Origin: Cytophagaceae bacterium
Lineage (GTDB): Bacteria; Bacteroidota; Bacteroidia; Cytophagales; Spirosomataceae
Assembly (NCBI GenBank): GCA_027486845.1
Contig: JAIXOL010000009.1
Coordinates: 62,001-126,000 of the forward strand
Direction: 5' to 3'
Length of the DNA: 64,000 nucleotides
Shown here: piece after piece, positions 44,073 to 52,947 of the stretch
Numbering within the stretch: the first letter of the stretch is position 1
Layout: each line of letters opens with the position of its first letter
Position numbers and translations under genes: made by a program
The notes under the pieces: model-generated
What the model saw: only the letters and a program-made list of their open reading frames with translations
The model's database searches: none
What the model was told of the DNA's origin: nothing

Positions 44073-46469
44073 ATGAAGAAATACAACAAATATATATATA
44101 TACTAGTAGTTTTTACCCAGTTAGCTTGTCAAGTACAAAAAAAGCCACTATCAAAAACTAATCATCCTACAAGTTCAAAACCGACTGAAGATGTTTTTTC
44201 GTTGCCAACATCGTCCGCTCCGACAGTCAGTAGCCAACCTTTTGCAGAAACAAAGCCCGAACCAGTAGCCATTACCGTAGGCACAATTGAATTGAAAACT
44301 GCCGATTTAAAAACCGCTTTTGAAAATCAGATTACAGAAGACACACTATCTACTGAAACTTTTTTGGAACAAGTAATCAACAATCAGCGAATCATTGCCG
44401 ATGCTCAAAAAAGAGGATATGACAAAACAGAGGCTTTCAAAGAAGAGATAGATGGTTATCGAAGTATGTTGGCGGAGTCGTATCTGACCGATAGCACAAC
44501 AATCAAGCATTTACTGAAAGAAACTTACTCGTGGTTGAAAGAGGAAGTTCATGCTGCTCATATTATGTATCAAATGTCAGAGTTTGCCGAGCCTACTGAC
44601 ACATTAGCTATTTATAATAAACTTATTGATATTCGTAATAAAGCCTTGTCGGGTGAAGATTTCACTACTTTAGCACAACAATTTTCTCAAGATAAAAAAT
44701 CGAATAGCATTGGCGGTGATTTAGGTTGGTTCAGAGCCATGCGTTTCCTTTATCCACTCGAAAAAGCTGCTTATACCACGCCAGTCGGGCAGATTTCAAT
44801 GCCGGTTCGTACAAAAGGAGGCTTTCATCTTGTAAAAGTAATAGAACGCCGTCCGTATAGTGGTAGCGTTTTGGTACAGCACATTCTAAAATCGGTTCCT
44901 GCAAATACTCCCGAATCGGAAAGTCTAAAAGCAAAAGCAACGCTTGACTCACTATATATATTAATTTTGAAAGGAGCGGCTTTTGAAGATATATGTCGTC
45001 GATATTCTGATGATACGAAATACAAAAGCTTTGGTGGGTATTTACCAGCATTTGCGATAGGTAGTCGAGAAGAAGTTGCTTTCGAGCAAGCCGCATTTGC
45101 GTTGAAAGAAGGCGAAGTTTCAAAACCAGTTCGTACAACTTCGGGTTGGCACTTGATAAAACTTTTAAAGAAAATTCCATTAGAATCATTTGAGGAAGCA
45201 TCGGTAAAACTTAAAGATAAAATTGTTACAGATTCAAGAGGCGATATTGTGCGAGAAAACACTTTAAACAAACTTAAAAAACAAATGAAGTTTGTGGTAG
45301 ATGAAGAAATAGCGAAAAAAGCATTTGCTGCTGCCGATACAAATATTCTTACAAAAAAATGGAATTACGCCATAAATAATGAGTTAGTTGATAAAACGAT
45401 TTTTAGCATTGGTTCAAAAAATTACTTTACAAAATCCTTTTTTGACTATGCCATTGACCGCCAAACTTTCGAGCGAATTCCTGCAGGCTATACGCCAACG
45501 ATGGCAATGCGTAGTTTTTTTAAGAAATTTGTAGAAAATACTGTAAAATCTTATGCCGAAGCCAATCTCGAAGAACTAAATCCAGAGTTTAAATCGTTGA
45601 TGAATGAGTATAGTAGAGGTTTATTGAAAATGGAATTGCTAAATGATTTGGTTTATGAAAAATCAACGTCGGATACGACTGGGCAACGTCTTTTCTTTGA
45701 AAAAAACAAAGATAGATATAAAATGCCTGAAAGGGTCTTGGCAACGGTTGTGGCCTCGAAAGATGCAAAGACAGTTTTTCAAGTAAAAGAAGTTTTGGAG
45801 AAAGGGAAACCTTATAATTTGAAACGTCTATATCGTTCACCTTTATATTATCTGAAAAACCTAAGCGACTTGACTCCAGAGCACAAAAGAATTTTGGTTA
45901 GTATACTTGATATTATGCGAAAAAATAAAGGCTATGTTGTAGAAATTGGTGGCCATACCGACCAGCACGAAGCAGACAACGTTTCAGCCGAACGATTAGA
46001 GAAATCGAAAGCTTTTTTAGTGGCTAATGGCCTTTCGATTGAGCGAATCATTGAAAACGATTATGCTAAAACTAAACAAGCTGATAAGTTTGATTGGTCA
46101 AAAAACCAACGAGTTGCATTTGCGTTTTATAGCAATAGTAAAAAGGATGTCGAGAAAGTTTTCAATACTAAAGACCCAAATGCTGTTGTTATAGAGGATG
46201 GCTATTTCAAAAAAGGCGATAATAAGTTTGTCGATATTGCGAAATGGGAAGTTGGTAAACAATCGGTAACTAACGAAGGCCAATTTGCTGATGTGATAAT
46301 CGAACAAGTAGAGCCAGCAAGGTATAAAACTCTTCGAGAATGTCGAGGACAGGTACTGAGCGAATATCAAAAATACCTTGAAACTCAGTTTATAGCGGAT
46401 TTAAAAAATAAATATCCAGTCAGATTAAATACCGAAGAAATTCAGAAAGTAATTGGCATCAATAAGTAA
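44073..46469 (+). CDS. Parvulin-type peptidyl-prolyl isomerase lipoprotein with OmpA-like domain
   Basis: A 798-residue lipoprotein (lipobox QLAC, Cys19). Two PpiC-type domains follow a SurA-like N-terminal helical part: about 157-255 (EVHAAHIMYQM ... SIGGDLGWF) and about 266-375 (VLVQHILKSVP ... SFGGYLPAF). Near residues 600-690 is an OmpA-like peptidoglycan-binding segment, VEIGGHTDQHEADNVSAERL with RVAFAFY. A chaperone that folds outer-membrane proteins while tethered to the wall is the inference. The next gene is a second SurA-like protein, so the two are probably co-expressed. Confidence 0.85.
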   Translation: MKKYNKYIYILVVFTQLACQVQKKPLSKTNHPTSSKPTEDVFSLPTSSAPTVSSQPFAETKPEPVAITVGTIELKTADLKTAFENQITEDTLSTETFLEQVINNQRIIADAQKRGYDKTEAFKEEIDGYRSMLAESYLTDSTTIKHLLKETYSWLKEEVHAAHIMYQMSEFAEPTDTLAIYNKLIDIRNKALSGEDFTTLAQQFSQDKKSNSIGGDLGWFRAMRFLYPLEKAAYTTPVGQISMPVRTKGGFHLVKVIERRPYSGSVLVQHILKSVPANTPESESLKAKATLDSLYILILKGAAFEDICRRYSDDTKYKSFGGYLPAFAIGSREEVAFEQAAFALKEGEVSKPVRTTSGWHLIKLLKKIPLESFEEASVKLKDKIVTDSRGDIVRENTLNKLKKQMKFVVDEEIAKKAFAAADTNILTKKWNYAINNELVDKTIFSIGSKNYFTKSFFDYAIDRQTFERIPAGYTPTMAMRSFFKKFVENTVKSYAEANLEELNPEFKSLMNEYSRGLLKMELLNDLVYEKSTSDTTGQRLFFEKNKDRYKMPERVLATVVASKDAKTVFQVKEVLEKGKPYNLKRLYRSPLYYLKNLSDLTPEHKRILVSILDIMRKNKGYVVEIGGHTDQHEADNVSAERLEKSKAFLVANGLSIERIIENDYAKTKQADKFDWSKNQRVAFAFYSNSKKDVEKVFNTKDPNAVVIEDGYFKKGDNKFVDIAKWEVGKQSVTNEGQFADVIIEQVEPARYKTLRECRGQVLSEYQKYLETQFIADLKNKYPVRLNTEEIQKVIGINK

Positions 46470-46569
46470 ATTATAAAATATTAAATTGGTTTTGAATTAA
46501 TTCTTTTGTTTTTTAAAAACTATTAGAAAAATAAAGGTTTTGTTGTTAAGTAATATATATTCAATAAAA

Positions 46570-46613
46570 CCAGTAACCAGTTATCAAGTAACCAATAACT
46601 GTGGCTTGCCACA
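46570..46613. repeat. CCAGTAACC-type degenerate repeat and short palindrome
   Basis: CCAGTAACCAG, AAGTAACC and AATAACTG lie in series at 46570-46601, followed by the palindrome TGTGGCTTGCCACA (46600-46613). Related text occurs at 60424-60450 in reverse and at 60727-60756. Confidence 0.4.
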
Positions 46614-46633
46614 CAAAGTATCAAATAAATAAA

Positions 46634-47980
46634 ATGTTAAAGAAATTATTCCTATTGATTTGCCTTCCGATGTTGGCATTGGCACAAGAAGCCCCCATCA
46701 ACATTGACCGCATTGTGGCAAAAGTTGATAATTATATCATTCTTCGCTCCGAAGTAGAGCAATTGTACCTTAAAGGTGTGCAACAGCAACAACCTGTAAG
46801 CAAATGTCAAGCCTTAGAAAGTATGGTTGTTAACAAGTTATTGGTAGCCAAGGCTGAAATAGACTCAGTTTATGTGGAAGATAAGCAAGTTGATGACCAA
46901 CTCACTGCTCGTATGCAACAAATGATACAAATGTATGGCAATGAGAAAAATATCATTGAACAATTCGGTAAATCTCTCGAAACTCTCAAAAGTGAAGTGC
47001 GTTCGCAAGTAAAAGAGCAACTTGTTGCTCAGAAAATGCAAGGGAAAATTACTGAAAATCTAAAAATAACGCCTAATGAAGTAAAGAAATTCTTCAACAG
47101 AATTCCGAAGGATAGCCTTCCACAAATTCCTACTGAAGTTCAGTTGGCTCATATTGTTCGCTTGGCTAAAGTAACAAAAGCACAAAAAGAAGAGTTATCA
47201 GAGCGATTACTCGATTATAAACGTCGAATTTTAGCGGGTGAAAAATTTGAAGATTTGGCCAAAGAATATTCTGAAGACCCAGGTTCACGTCAGTTTGGTG
47301 GCGATTTAAGTTGGTCGAAGCGTGGTGCAATGGTTCCGCAATTTGAAGCATCGGCTATGAAGTTAAAACCAAACGAAATCTCTGATGTAGTAGAATCTGA
47401 TTTTGGTTTACACTTAATTCAAACCCTTGAACTTCGTGGTCAAGAGTTTCACGCACGCCACATTTTGTTACGTCCAGACTATAATCGCTTGGATGTAACC
47501 GATGCCACACATTTCTTGGACAGTATTCGTACTGAAATCGTTAAAGATAGTATCAAATTTGAGAAGGCTGCAAAAGAGTTTTCTGACGATAAGCAAACGC
47601 AAGATGGAGGTGGAATTTTGATAGATCCCCAGACTGGTTCAAACAGAATGCCATTGGATGAATCAATGGAACCAACGCTCTATTTTATGATAGATAGTAT
47701 GAAGGTTGGCACGATAACTGCACCCATGCCATATAGAAGCGAAGACGGGAAAACGGGTGTTAGAATTATTTATTACAAAGGAAAACATGCTCCTCACAAG
47801 GCAAGTTTGAATGATGATTTTGAGAAACTAAAAGACTTTGCCATGATGGAAAAACGCAATGTTGAGATAGAAAAATGGTTCAAAAAGGCAACAGCTGATG
47901 TTTACATTAAGATTGACCCAGAGTTTGAATCATGCAATATTTTTGGCAAAGACCGTATAAGCGGAGGAGTTGAATATTAA
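46634..47980 (+). CDS. SurA-like periplasmic peptidyl-prolyl isomerase
   Basis: A 448-residue exported protein starting at MLKKLFLLIC with cleavage near ALAQE. The SurA N-terminal domain (NIDRIVAKVDNYIILRSEVE) is followed by two parvulin domains (about 165-270: VQLAHIVRLAKV, FGGDLSWSKRGAMVPQFE; about 275-380: FHARHILLRPDY). It assists folding of outer-membrane proteins in the periplasm. The start at 46601 is less likely because it precedes the signal. Confidence 0.9.
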   Translation: MLKKLFLLICLPMLALAQEAPINIDRIVAKVDNYIILRSEVEQLYLKGVQQQQPVSKCQALESMVVNKLLVAKAEIDSVYVEDKQVDDQLTARMQQMIQMYGNEKNIIEQFGKSLETLKSEVRSQVKEQLVAQKMQGKITENLKITPNEVKKFFNRIPKDSLPQIPTEVQLAHIVRLAKVTKAQKEELSERLLDYKRRILAGEKFEDLAKEYSEDPGSRQFGGDLSWSKRGAMVPQFEASAMKLKPNEISDVVESDFGLHLIQTLELRGQEFHARHILLRPDYNRLDVTDATHFLDSIRTEIVKDSIKFEKAAKEFSDDKQTQDGGGILIDPQTGSNRMPLDESMEPTLYFMIDSMKVGTITAPMPYRSEDGKTGVRIIYYKGKHAPHKASLNDDFEKLKDFAMMEKRNVEIEKWFKKATADVYIKIDPEFESCNIFGKDRISGGVEY

Positions 47981-48000
47981 AAGGTTATTTACAAGTGATG

Positions 48001-48042
48001 AATTATGACGTGGTCGTCCGCCGTTGCGGTGCGATTACTAAT
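48001..48042. repeat. GTAATCGCAC-family intergenic repeat, copy 2 (reverse orientation)
   Basis: In reverse complement: ATTAGTAATCGCACCG ... CGACCACGTCATAATT, matching the blocks of 13438-13472. It lies between surA-like and moxR genes. Confidence 0.5.
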
Positions 48043-48100
48043 CGTTCTTTGTTTTAAAACTCATGTATTAAATTTAATCACCGAGTTATTTTATCCATAA

Positions 48101-49072
48101 ATGAGCAAAGTTACATTTACTTCGGACGTAGAAGCAGCAGATGCCCTCAAAGTGGCGTTTCATCAATTACAAAAAGAAATCGGACAGGTGATTGTCGGAC
48201 AAGACGAAACTGTTCGTTTGCTCCTTACAGCTATTTTCTGTCAAGGACACTGCTTATTGGTTGGTGTACCAGGTTTGGCAAAAACTTTGTTGATTCAGAC
48301 AATGGCTTCGGCTCTTGATTTAGATTTCAATCGTATTCAATTTACGCCCGATTTAATGCCATCTGATATTTTGGGTTCAGAAACACTTGATAATGAGCGT
48401 AATTTTCGCTTTATCAAAGGCCCTGTATTCGCTAATATTGTTTTGGCCGATGAGATTAACCGTACGCCACCTAAAACTCAATCCGCTTTGCTTGAAGCCA
48501 TGCAAGAATTTGCAGTAACAGTTGGTGGAACAAAACACAGCATTGGTCGCCCGTTCTTTGTATTGGCTACTCAAAATCCAATCGAACAAGAAGGAACGTA
48601 TCCTTTGCCCGAAGCACAGCTAGACCGTTTTATGTTTATGGTTACGCTCGATTATCCTTCGTACAAACAAGAACTTGATATTGTAAAAAATACTACCTCA
48701 GACCGCAAATCTACTGTCAATAAAGTACTTACAGGTGAAGAAATTTTATACTTCCAGCATTTGGTTCGTCGTGTACCAGTGCCTGATAATGTGATAGAAT
48801 ATGCAGTAAGTTTGGTACACAAAACGCGTCCAAATTCAGAAATGTCTTCAGTTGAAACAAACAAATACTTAGAGTGGGGTGCAGGTCCAAGAGCCTCACA
48901 AAACTTGATTTTAGGTGCTAAATGCAATGCCCTCATTAATGGTAAATACTCGCCTGATATTGAAGATGTGAAAGCCGTAGCGGTATCGGTGCTTCGCCAT
49001 CGTTTAGTAAGAAACTTTAAGGCTGAGGCAGAAAATGTTTCGGTAGAAGAAATTATCAAGAAAATGTTATAG
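48101..49072 (+). CDS. MoxR-family AAA+ ATPase
   Basis: A 323-residue AAA_3 ATPase. Walker A GVPGLAKT, Walker B NIVLADEINRTPPKTQSALL and the sensor TQNPIEQEGTYPLPEAQLD are intact. MoxR proteins act as chaperones that activate partners, often VWA-domain proteins encoded next to them. Here the following gene is unrelated, so the partner is elsewhere. Cytoplasmic. Confidence 0.93.
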   Translation: MSKVTFTSDVEAADALKVAFHQLQKEIGQVIVGQDETVRLLLTAIFCQGHCLLVGVPGLAKTLLIQTMASALDLDFNRIQFTPDLMPSDILGSETLDNERNFRFIKGPVFANIVLADEINRTPPKTQSALLEAMQEFAVTVGGTKHSIGRPFFVLATQNPIEQEGTYPLPEAQLDRFMFMVTLDYPSYKQELDIVKNTTSDRKSTVNKVLTGEEILYFQHLVRRVPVPDNVIEYAVSLVHKTRPNSEMSSVETNKYLEWGAGPRASQNLILGAKCNALINGKYSPDIEDVKAVAVSVLRHRLVRNFKAEAENVSVEEIIKKML

Positions 49073-49091
49073 ATTTATGTAAGGTTTGACA

Positions 49092-49133
49092 CACAAAAAA
49101 GCTCAATAATGCAAATTGTTGAGCTTTTTTGTG
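49092..49133 (+). terminator. Hairpin terminator, copy 1 of three related copies
   Basis: CACAAAAAAGCTCAA (49092-49106) pairs with TTGAGCTTTTTTGTG (49119-49133), with a 12-nt loop. It ends the moxR transcript. An almost identical copy is at 54443-54482 and a drifted one at 52684-52723. Confidence 0.88.
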
Positions 49134-49166
49134 TTTTTTTGCTCAAAATTTAACCCATCAATCGAA

Positions 49167-50435
49167 ATGCCTCAAATCTATCAGCTAAAAATAATGCTCT
49201 TTGAAGGGCATATTCAACCTCCAATTTGGCGTAGAGTTACCATCAACGGTGAAAAAACATTGTTCGACCTGCATTATGTCATTCAAGGAGCAATGGGTTG
49301 GCAATGTTCGCATCTATATGCTTATTATCATGCCGATTCGTCGAACAAATATCCTAATAAACGAATCGATAGCTATGCGGATTTAAGACTAACGGGAGAC
49401 GAGATGGATTATAAGGATGATAAACTATTCAAAATTAAAGATATTTTCAAAAAAGTAGGTGATTTAATGTTTTATGAGTATGATTTTGGTGATAGTTGGG
49501 AGCATTCCATTCGTTTGGAAGTAATTACTGAAACCGACCAAGATTCAAAACCTGCTTGTATTAATGGAGAGAGAAATTGTCCTCCCGAAGATTGTGGAGG
49601 TCTGCCTGGTTATTTTGAATTAGTTGAAGCAGTAAAAAATCCGAAAAGTCAAGAAGCAAAAGAATTTCGAGAATGGCTCGGCGAAACTTATAATCCCGAA
49701 AAATTTAACCTCAAAAAAGCAAACCATGATATTGAGTTTGGTCGGACAATGACTGAGGCAAATATGATGAGTGATGTACTTTTTAGTGGAAATGGTGGCG
49801 GAGGTTTAGATATTTCTACTTTTATGAATTCGTTGATTTCGGGCAATGAAAATTTTCAAAAACAGATGAATCGTTTGAGCGTTTCAGGAAAAGTTTTTGA
49901 ATTGAAAATTTCGGTTCAAGGCTTAAAACCCGAAGTTTCGAGAACAATAGAAGTAGAACCCAAGCTAAAATTTAGAGATTTAATGAAGTTCATTCGAGCC
50001 TCTTTTGGTTGGTTAGATGGCGGTTCGGATATGGGCTATTATTTTATTATTGATGGCAAAAAGTTCGGAAAAAGTTCTCTTTTCAATGGCTGGTACTCTC
50101 CTGAGTCTCAAAAAAAGATTCCTTCAGGGCTTTATGATGACTCAAAGATAAAATTGAGCGAAGTTTTTACGGCAGTAGGAGAGGCGGTCAATAGTAATAT
50201 GCCGCTGTATGCTTGGAAATTTAGAATCAAGTGTGAAGCCATTAAAGACAAAGATAAAAAGAACCCAAATTATCCTGTTTGTGTAGCAGGGAAAGGAAAT
50301 ATAACACCAAAACCTACCAGTTTTAAGGAAATTGAACAATATATCGCCTTTATTGCTCAATCAGATCATATTCCAGTCGAAGCTGATTTAGAGAAAATTA
50401 ATCGATTTTTGGAGGGCTTTAGGAAGAAAAAATAA
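49167..50435 (+). CDS. Plasmid pRiA4b ORF-3-like protein with two copies of the domain
   Basis: A 422-residue protein starting at MPQIYQLKIM. The first pRiA4b ORF-3 domain (about 1-175) has PPIWRRVTI, FDLHYVIQGAMGW and the DFGDSWEHSIRLE segment, then CPPEDCGGLPGYFE. A second, more divergent copy runs from about 250 (FELKISVQGLKPEVSRTIEV) to 400. The family occurs in plasmids and mobile elements and its biochemical function is not known. The next gene starts 8 bp after its stop, so the two form an operon. Confidence 0.85.
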   Translation: MPQIYQLKIMLFEGHIQPPIWRRVTINGEKTLFDLHYVIQGAMGWQCSHLYAYYHADSSNKYPNKRIDSYADLRLTGDEMDYKDDKLFKIKDIFKKVGDLMFYEYDFGDSWEHSIRLEVITETDQDSKPACINGERNCPPEDCGGLPGYFELVEAVKNPKSQEAKEFREWLGETYNPEKFNLKKANHDIEFGRTMTEANMMSDVLFSGNGGGGLDISTFMNSLISGNENFQKQMNRLSVSGKVFELKISVQGLKPEVSRTIEVEPKLKFRDLMKFIRASFGWLDGGSDMGYYFIIDGKKFGKSSLFNGWYSPESQKKIPSGLYDDSKIKLSEVFTAVGEAVNSNMPLYAWKFRIKCEAIKDKDKKNPNYPVCVAGKGNITPKPTSFKEIEQYIAFIAQSDHIPVEADLEKINRFLEGFRKKK

Positions 50436-50443
50436 AAAAAGAT

Positions 50444-52678
50444 ATGAAAGATTTTAACAATCAATTGTTCAATATTTTGAGTGAAATAAAAGGAAGCGGT
50501 TCTTTTATAAGTAATGATATAAAACCCTTTCTTTTTTCGGGTTTAGAAATTAATGGGATTGATGAAATTGGTTTTCCAATCAATGCTACACAGATAAAAG
50601 ACATCATAAAAGTAGCTCATAAAGCACCATTTGGCAAAGGAAGTCAAACGATACTCGACCCTACTGTGCGAAGTGCGTGGGAAATTGATGCCTCCGAAAT
50701 TACATTTACGAATCCTAAATGGAAACAATTTATAGCCAGTATCATTGAGAAAGTAAAACCCGATTTGGGTATCGAAAAACATTCGGTTTCTGCAAATCTT
50801 TACAAATTATTGATTTACGAGGAAGGAGGTTTTTTCTTGGCTCATAAAGATTCTGAAAAAGAAAAAGGAATGTTTGGTACACTCATCATAGGTTTGCCTT
50901 CCAAACATACCGGCGGAGAACTTTGTGTAAGATTCGACGGACGAGAAGAAATTGTTGATTTTTCTGAACCATCAAGCCAATACAAAATTCCTTATGCAGC
51001 ATTTTATGCCGACTGCGAACATGAAATAAAACCTATCACATCGGGTTATCGGGTTTGTTTGGTTTATAATTTAGTACAAGCCAAAAGCAACGAAAAAATA
51101 CAACTCAGCTACTTGGGCGACCACATAGAGCGTTTGGTAAAAATCATAAAAACCTGCGAAGAAGACAAAGATATTCCTAAAATTGTATTGTTGGGGCATC
51201 AATATACGCCTTCTAATTTTACGATGCAGGCTCTCAAACTCAATGACCGACCAAAAGCGGAAGCCTTACTTCAAGCTGCCGAAAATGCTGGGTTTTATGC
51301 TAAATTAGGGCTTGTTACTTCTTATCAGTCGGGCGAATTGGAGGTAGAGTACAATAATTCATCAAGATATGGGCGTAGAAGAAGTTATTATGATGATGAA
51401 TTTGATAACGATGATGAGCTAGCCGAAAATGGAACAATGGGCGAAGTGTATGATGAATCGCTCGAAATTGAACATTGGATGGAAGAAGGCATTCCGCCTT
51501 TACGTAATATTTCGTTTGAAAAAGAAGACCTTATTTCCGAAATCATACTCAATGAGGGTGAACCCGAAGAAAAGGAAGCCGAAGGTTATACTGGCAATGC
51601 TGGCATGGAAATACGATATTGGTATCATTATGGAGCAGTAATTTTCTGGCCTAAAAAATACCAATATGATATGTTGATAAGCCTTTCAACAGCTAATAAA
51701 CTTGAATGGATTGAATATTATAACCAACAGTGGAGCGAGATAAAACCATCTGAAATAACAATTATAAAAAAATTGGTAGAAGAAGGATTTTCGAATAATG
51801 ATGAGAAAGTAGATTTTACGCCATTTGTACAACTCTTAATCAACCTTAATGATGAGCAATATTTTATAAAAAAAGGAAAACAGATTTTGGTGCAAATTTT
51901 TAAAATGATTAGGATAGACACTTGGATACAACTGCTTGAAACTTACCCGATTCATCATTTTGAAGAAGTTTTTGAAACAGTAGCAAAAAGACAAAAAAAA
52001 TCAGTTACTAATCATATTTTAGAAGTTTTATTAAGGCTAAATTTTAGTGAAAATGCTGATAGTAAGGCGTTTGTTTCGAATCAATTCAAACAAATTTCAG
52101 TATATTTAAGCGAACTGAAATTGATTGAGAAAGAAGCAAAATCAAAAAAGGTTTTGAGAAATGTATTGTTATTAAGCATGCTGAAACCCACAGATGAGGC
52201 ATGGCTCAATGACACAACATCAGCTTTTACACAAGTGCTTACAAGAAGTTATGTAAATGAAGTATTGATAGGTGAAATTCTTTCAACTGATTCTTACAAA
52301 AAATCAGAGTTGGCAAAACAGTTATTGGAAGCGGGTAAAGTAGATTTAGTGCAAAGGATAGATAATAAGCCACAACCACCCGCCGATTGGTCAAGAAGTA
52401 TGCCTCAATACCGTGAATATCATAAAAAAGCATGGGCAATTTTAAAGGATTTTATAGAATCGCCTACACAGCAATTTTTTGATTATACAAAAGTACAAGC
52501 AGAGCGTTCTGAGATGGAAAGTGCTGTTGGAAGTGTAACGATTGACCTACGAATGGAAACCATCAAAAAAGGTTCGCCACACACGCTGAGGCTTATAAAA
52601 ACCCAAGCTGCCTACGAAAAAGATTTAGCCAATTGGCGAATTGATGTGAGTTTGCTCGAAGATGTTGAAAATTGGTGA
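50444..52678 (+). CDS. 2-oxoglutarate/Fe(II) oxygenase-like protein with long C-terminal region
   Basis: A 744-residue protein. Residues about 100-210 form a prolyl-4-hydroxylase-type double-stranded beta helix with all expected ligands: His134 and Asp136 (AHKDSEKEKG), His193 (CEHEIKP) and Arg203 (SGYRVCL) for 2-oxoglutarate. An acidic, low-complexity stretch (about 300-330) separates it from a helical region of about 400 residues that I do not recognise. The target is unknown; such enzymes hydroxylate protein or nucleic-acid substrates. It is in an operon with the pRiA4b protein. Confidence 0.8.
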   Translation: MKDFNNQLFNILSEIKGSGSFISNDIKPFLFSGLEINGIDEIGFPINATQIKDIIKVAHKAPFGKGSQTILDPTVRSAWEIDASEITFTNPKWKQFIASIIEKVKPDLGIEKHSVSANLYKLLIYEEGGFFLAHKDSEKEKGMFGTLIIGLPSKHTGGELCVRFDGREEIVDFSEPSSQYKIPYAAFYADCEHEIKPITSGYRVCLVYNLVQAKSNEKIQLSYLGDHIERLVKIIKTCEEDKDIPKIVLLGHQYTPSNFTMQALKLNDRPKAEALLQAAENAGFYAKLGLVTSYQSGELEVEYNNSSRYGRRRSYYDDEFDNDDELAENGTMGEVYDESLEIEHWMEEGIPPLRNISFEKEDLISEIILNEGEPEEKEAEGYTGNAGMEIRYWYHYGAVIFWPKKYQYDMLISLSTANKLEWIEYYNQQWSEIKPSEITIIKKLVEEGFSNNDEKVDFTPFVQLLINLNDEQYFIKKGKQILVQIFKMIRIDTWIQLLETYPIHHFEEVFETVAKRQKKSVTNHILEVLLRLNFSENADSKAFVSNQFKQISVYLSELKLIEKEAKSKKVLRNVLLLSMLKPTDEAWLNDTTSAFTQVLTRSYVNEVLIGEILSTDSYKKSELAKQLLEAGKVDLVQRIDNKPQPPADWSRSMPQYREYHKKAWAILKDFIESPTQQFFDYTKVQAERSEMESAVGSVTIDLRMETIKKGSPHTLRLIKTQAAYEKDLANWRIDVSLLEDVENW

Positions 52679-52683
52679 GATTA

Positions 52684-52723
52684 TACAAAAAAGCTTAATG
52701 ATGGAAATCGTTGAGCCTTTTTT
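52684..52723 (+). terminator. Hairpin terminator, copy 2 (drifted)
   Basis: ACAAAAAAGCTTAATGATGG and AAATCGTTGAGCCTTTTTT align with copies at 49092 and 54443 with three substitutions and one inserted base relative to the latter. It lies 6 bp after the oxygenase stop codon. Confidence 0.7.
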
Positions 52724-52814
52724 AGTTGCATTTTGATGATTTTTGTTTTGATTTCAAGCTGATTTTTATAAACTTTCAAGCTAAATCGCAAATAAATTGT
52801 TACTGTAATGTTTT

Positions 52815-52851
52815 GTGGGGCGAATCGGGCGGTGACCTTATCCTGTTCGCC
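52815..52851. repeat. GC-rich 37-bp intergenic palindrome, copy B
   Basis: GTGGGGCGAATCGGGC ... CTGTTCGCC, 29 of 37 positions identical to 43408-43444. It lies 97 bp before the acidic-protein gene. Confidence 0.65.
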
Positions 52852-52947
52852 GAAAAAACAAGGGTAAAATAGCTATGAATTGTAAATAAAGACCCCACAA
52901 AATATTACAGAAGGGAAAATGTAAAGAATAATTTTAAAACAATACCA

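Noticed and set aside
44731-45271. Two long minus-strand frames of about 150 codons within the isomerase gene
   Set aside because: They are antisense to two clear PpiC domains and have no features of their own.
49167-52678. Assigning the pRiA4b/oxygenase operon to a named defence system
   Set aside because: No nuclease, helicase or reverse transcriptase is present, and I know no named system with this pair; only an unnamed candidate can be supported.
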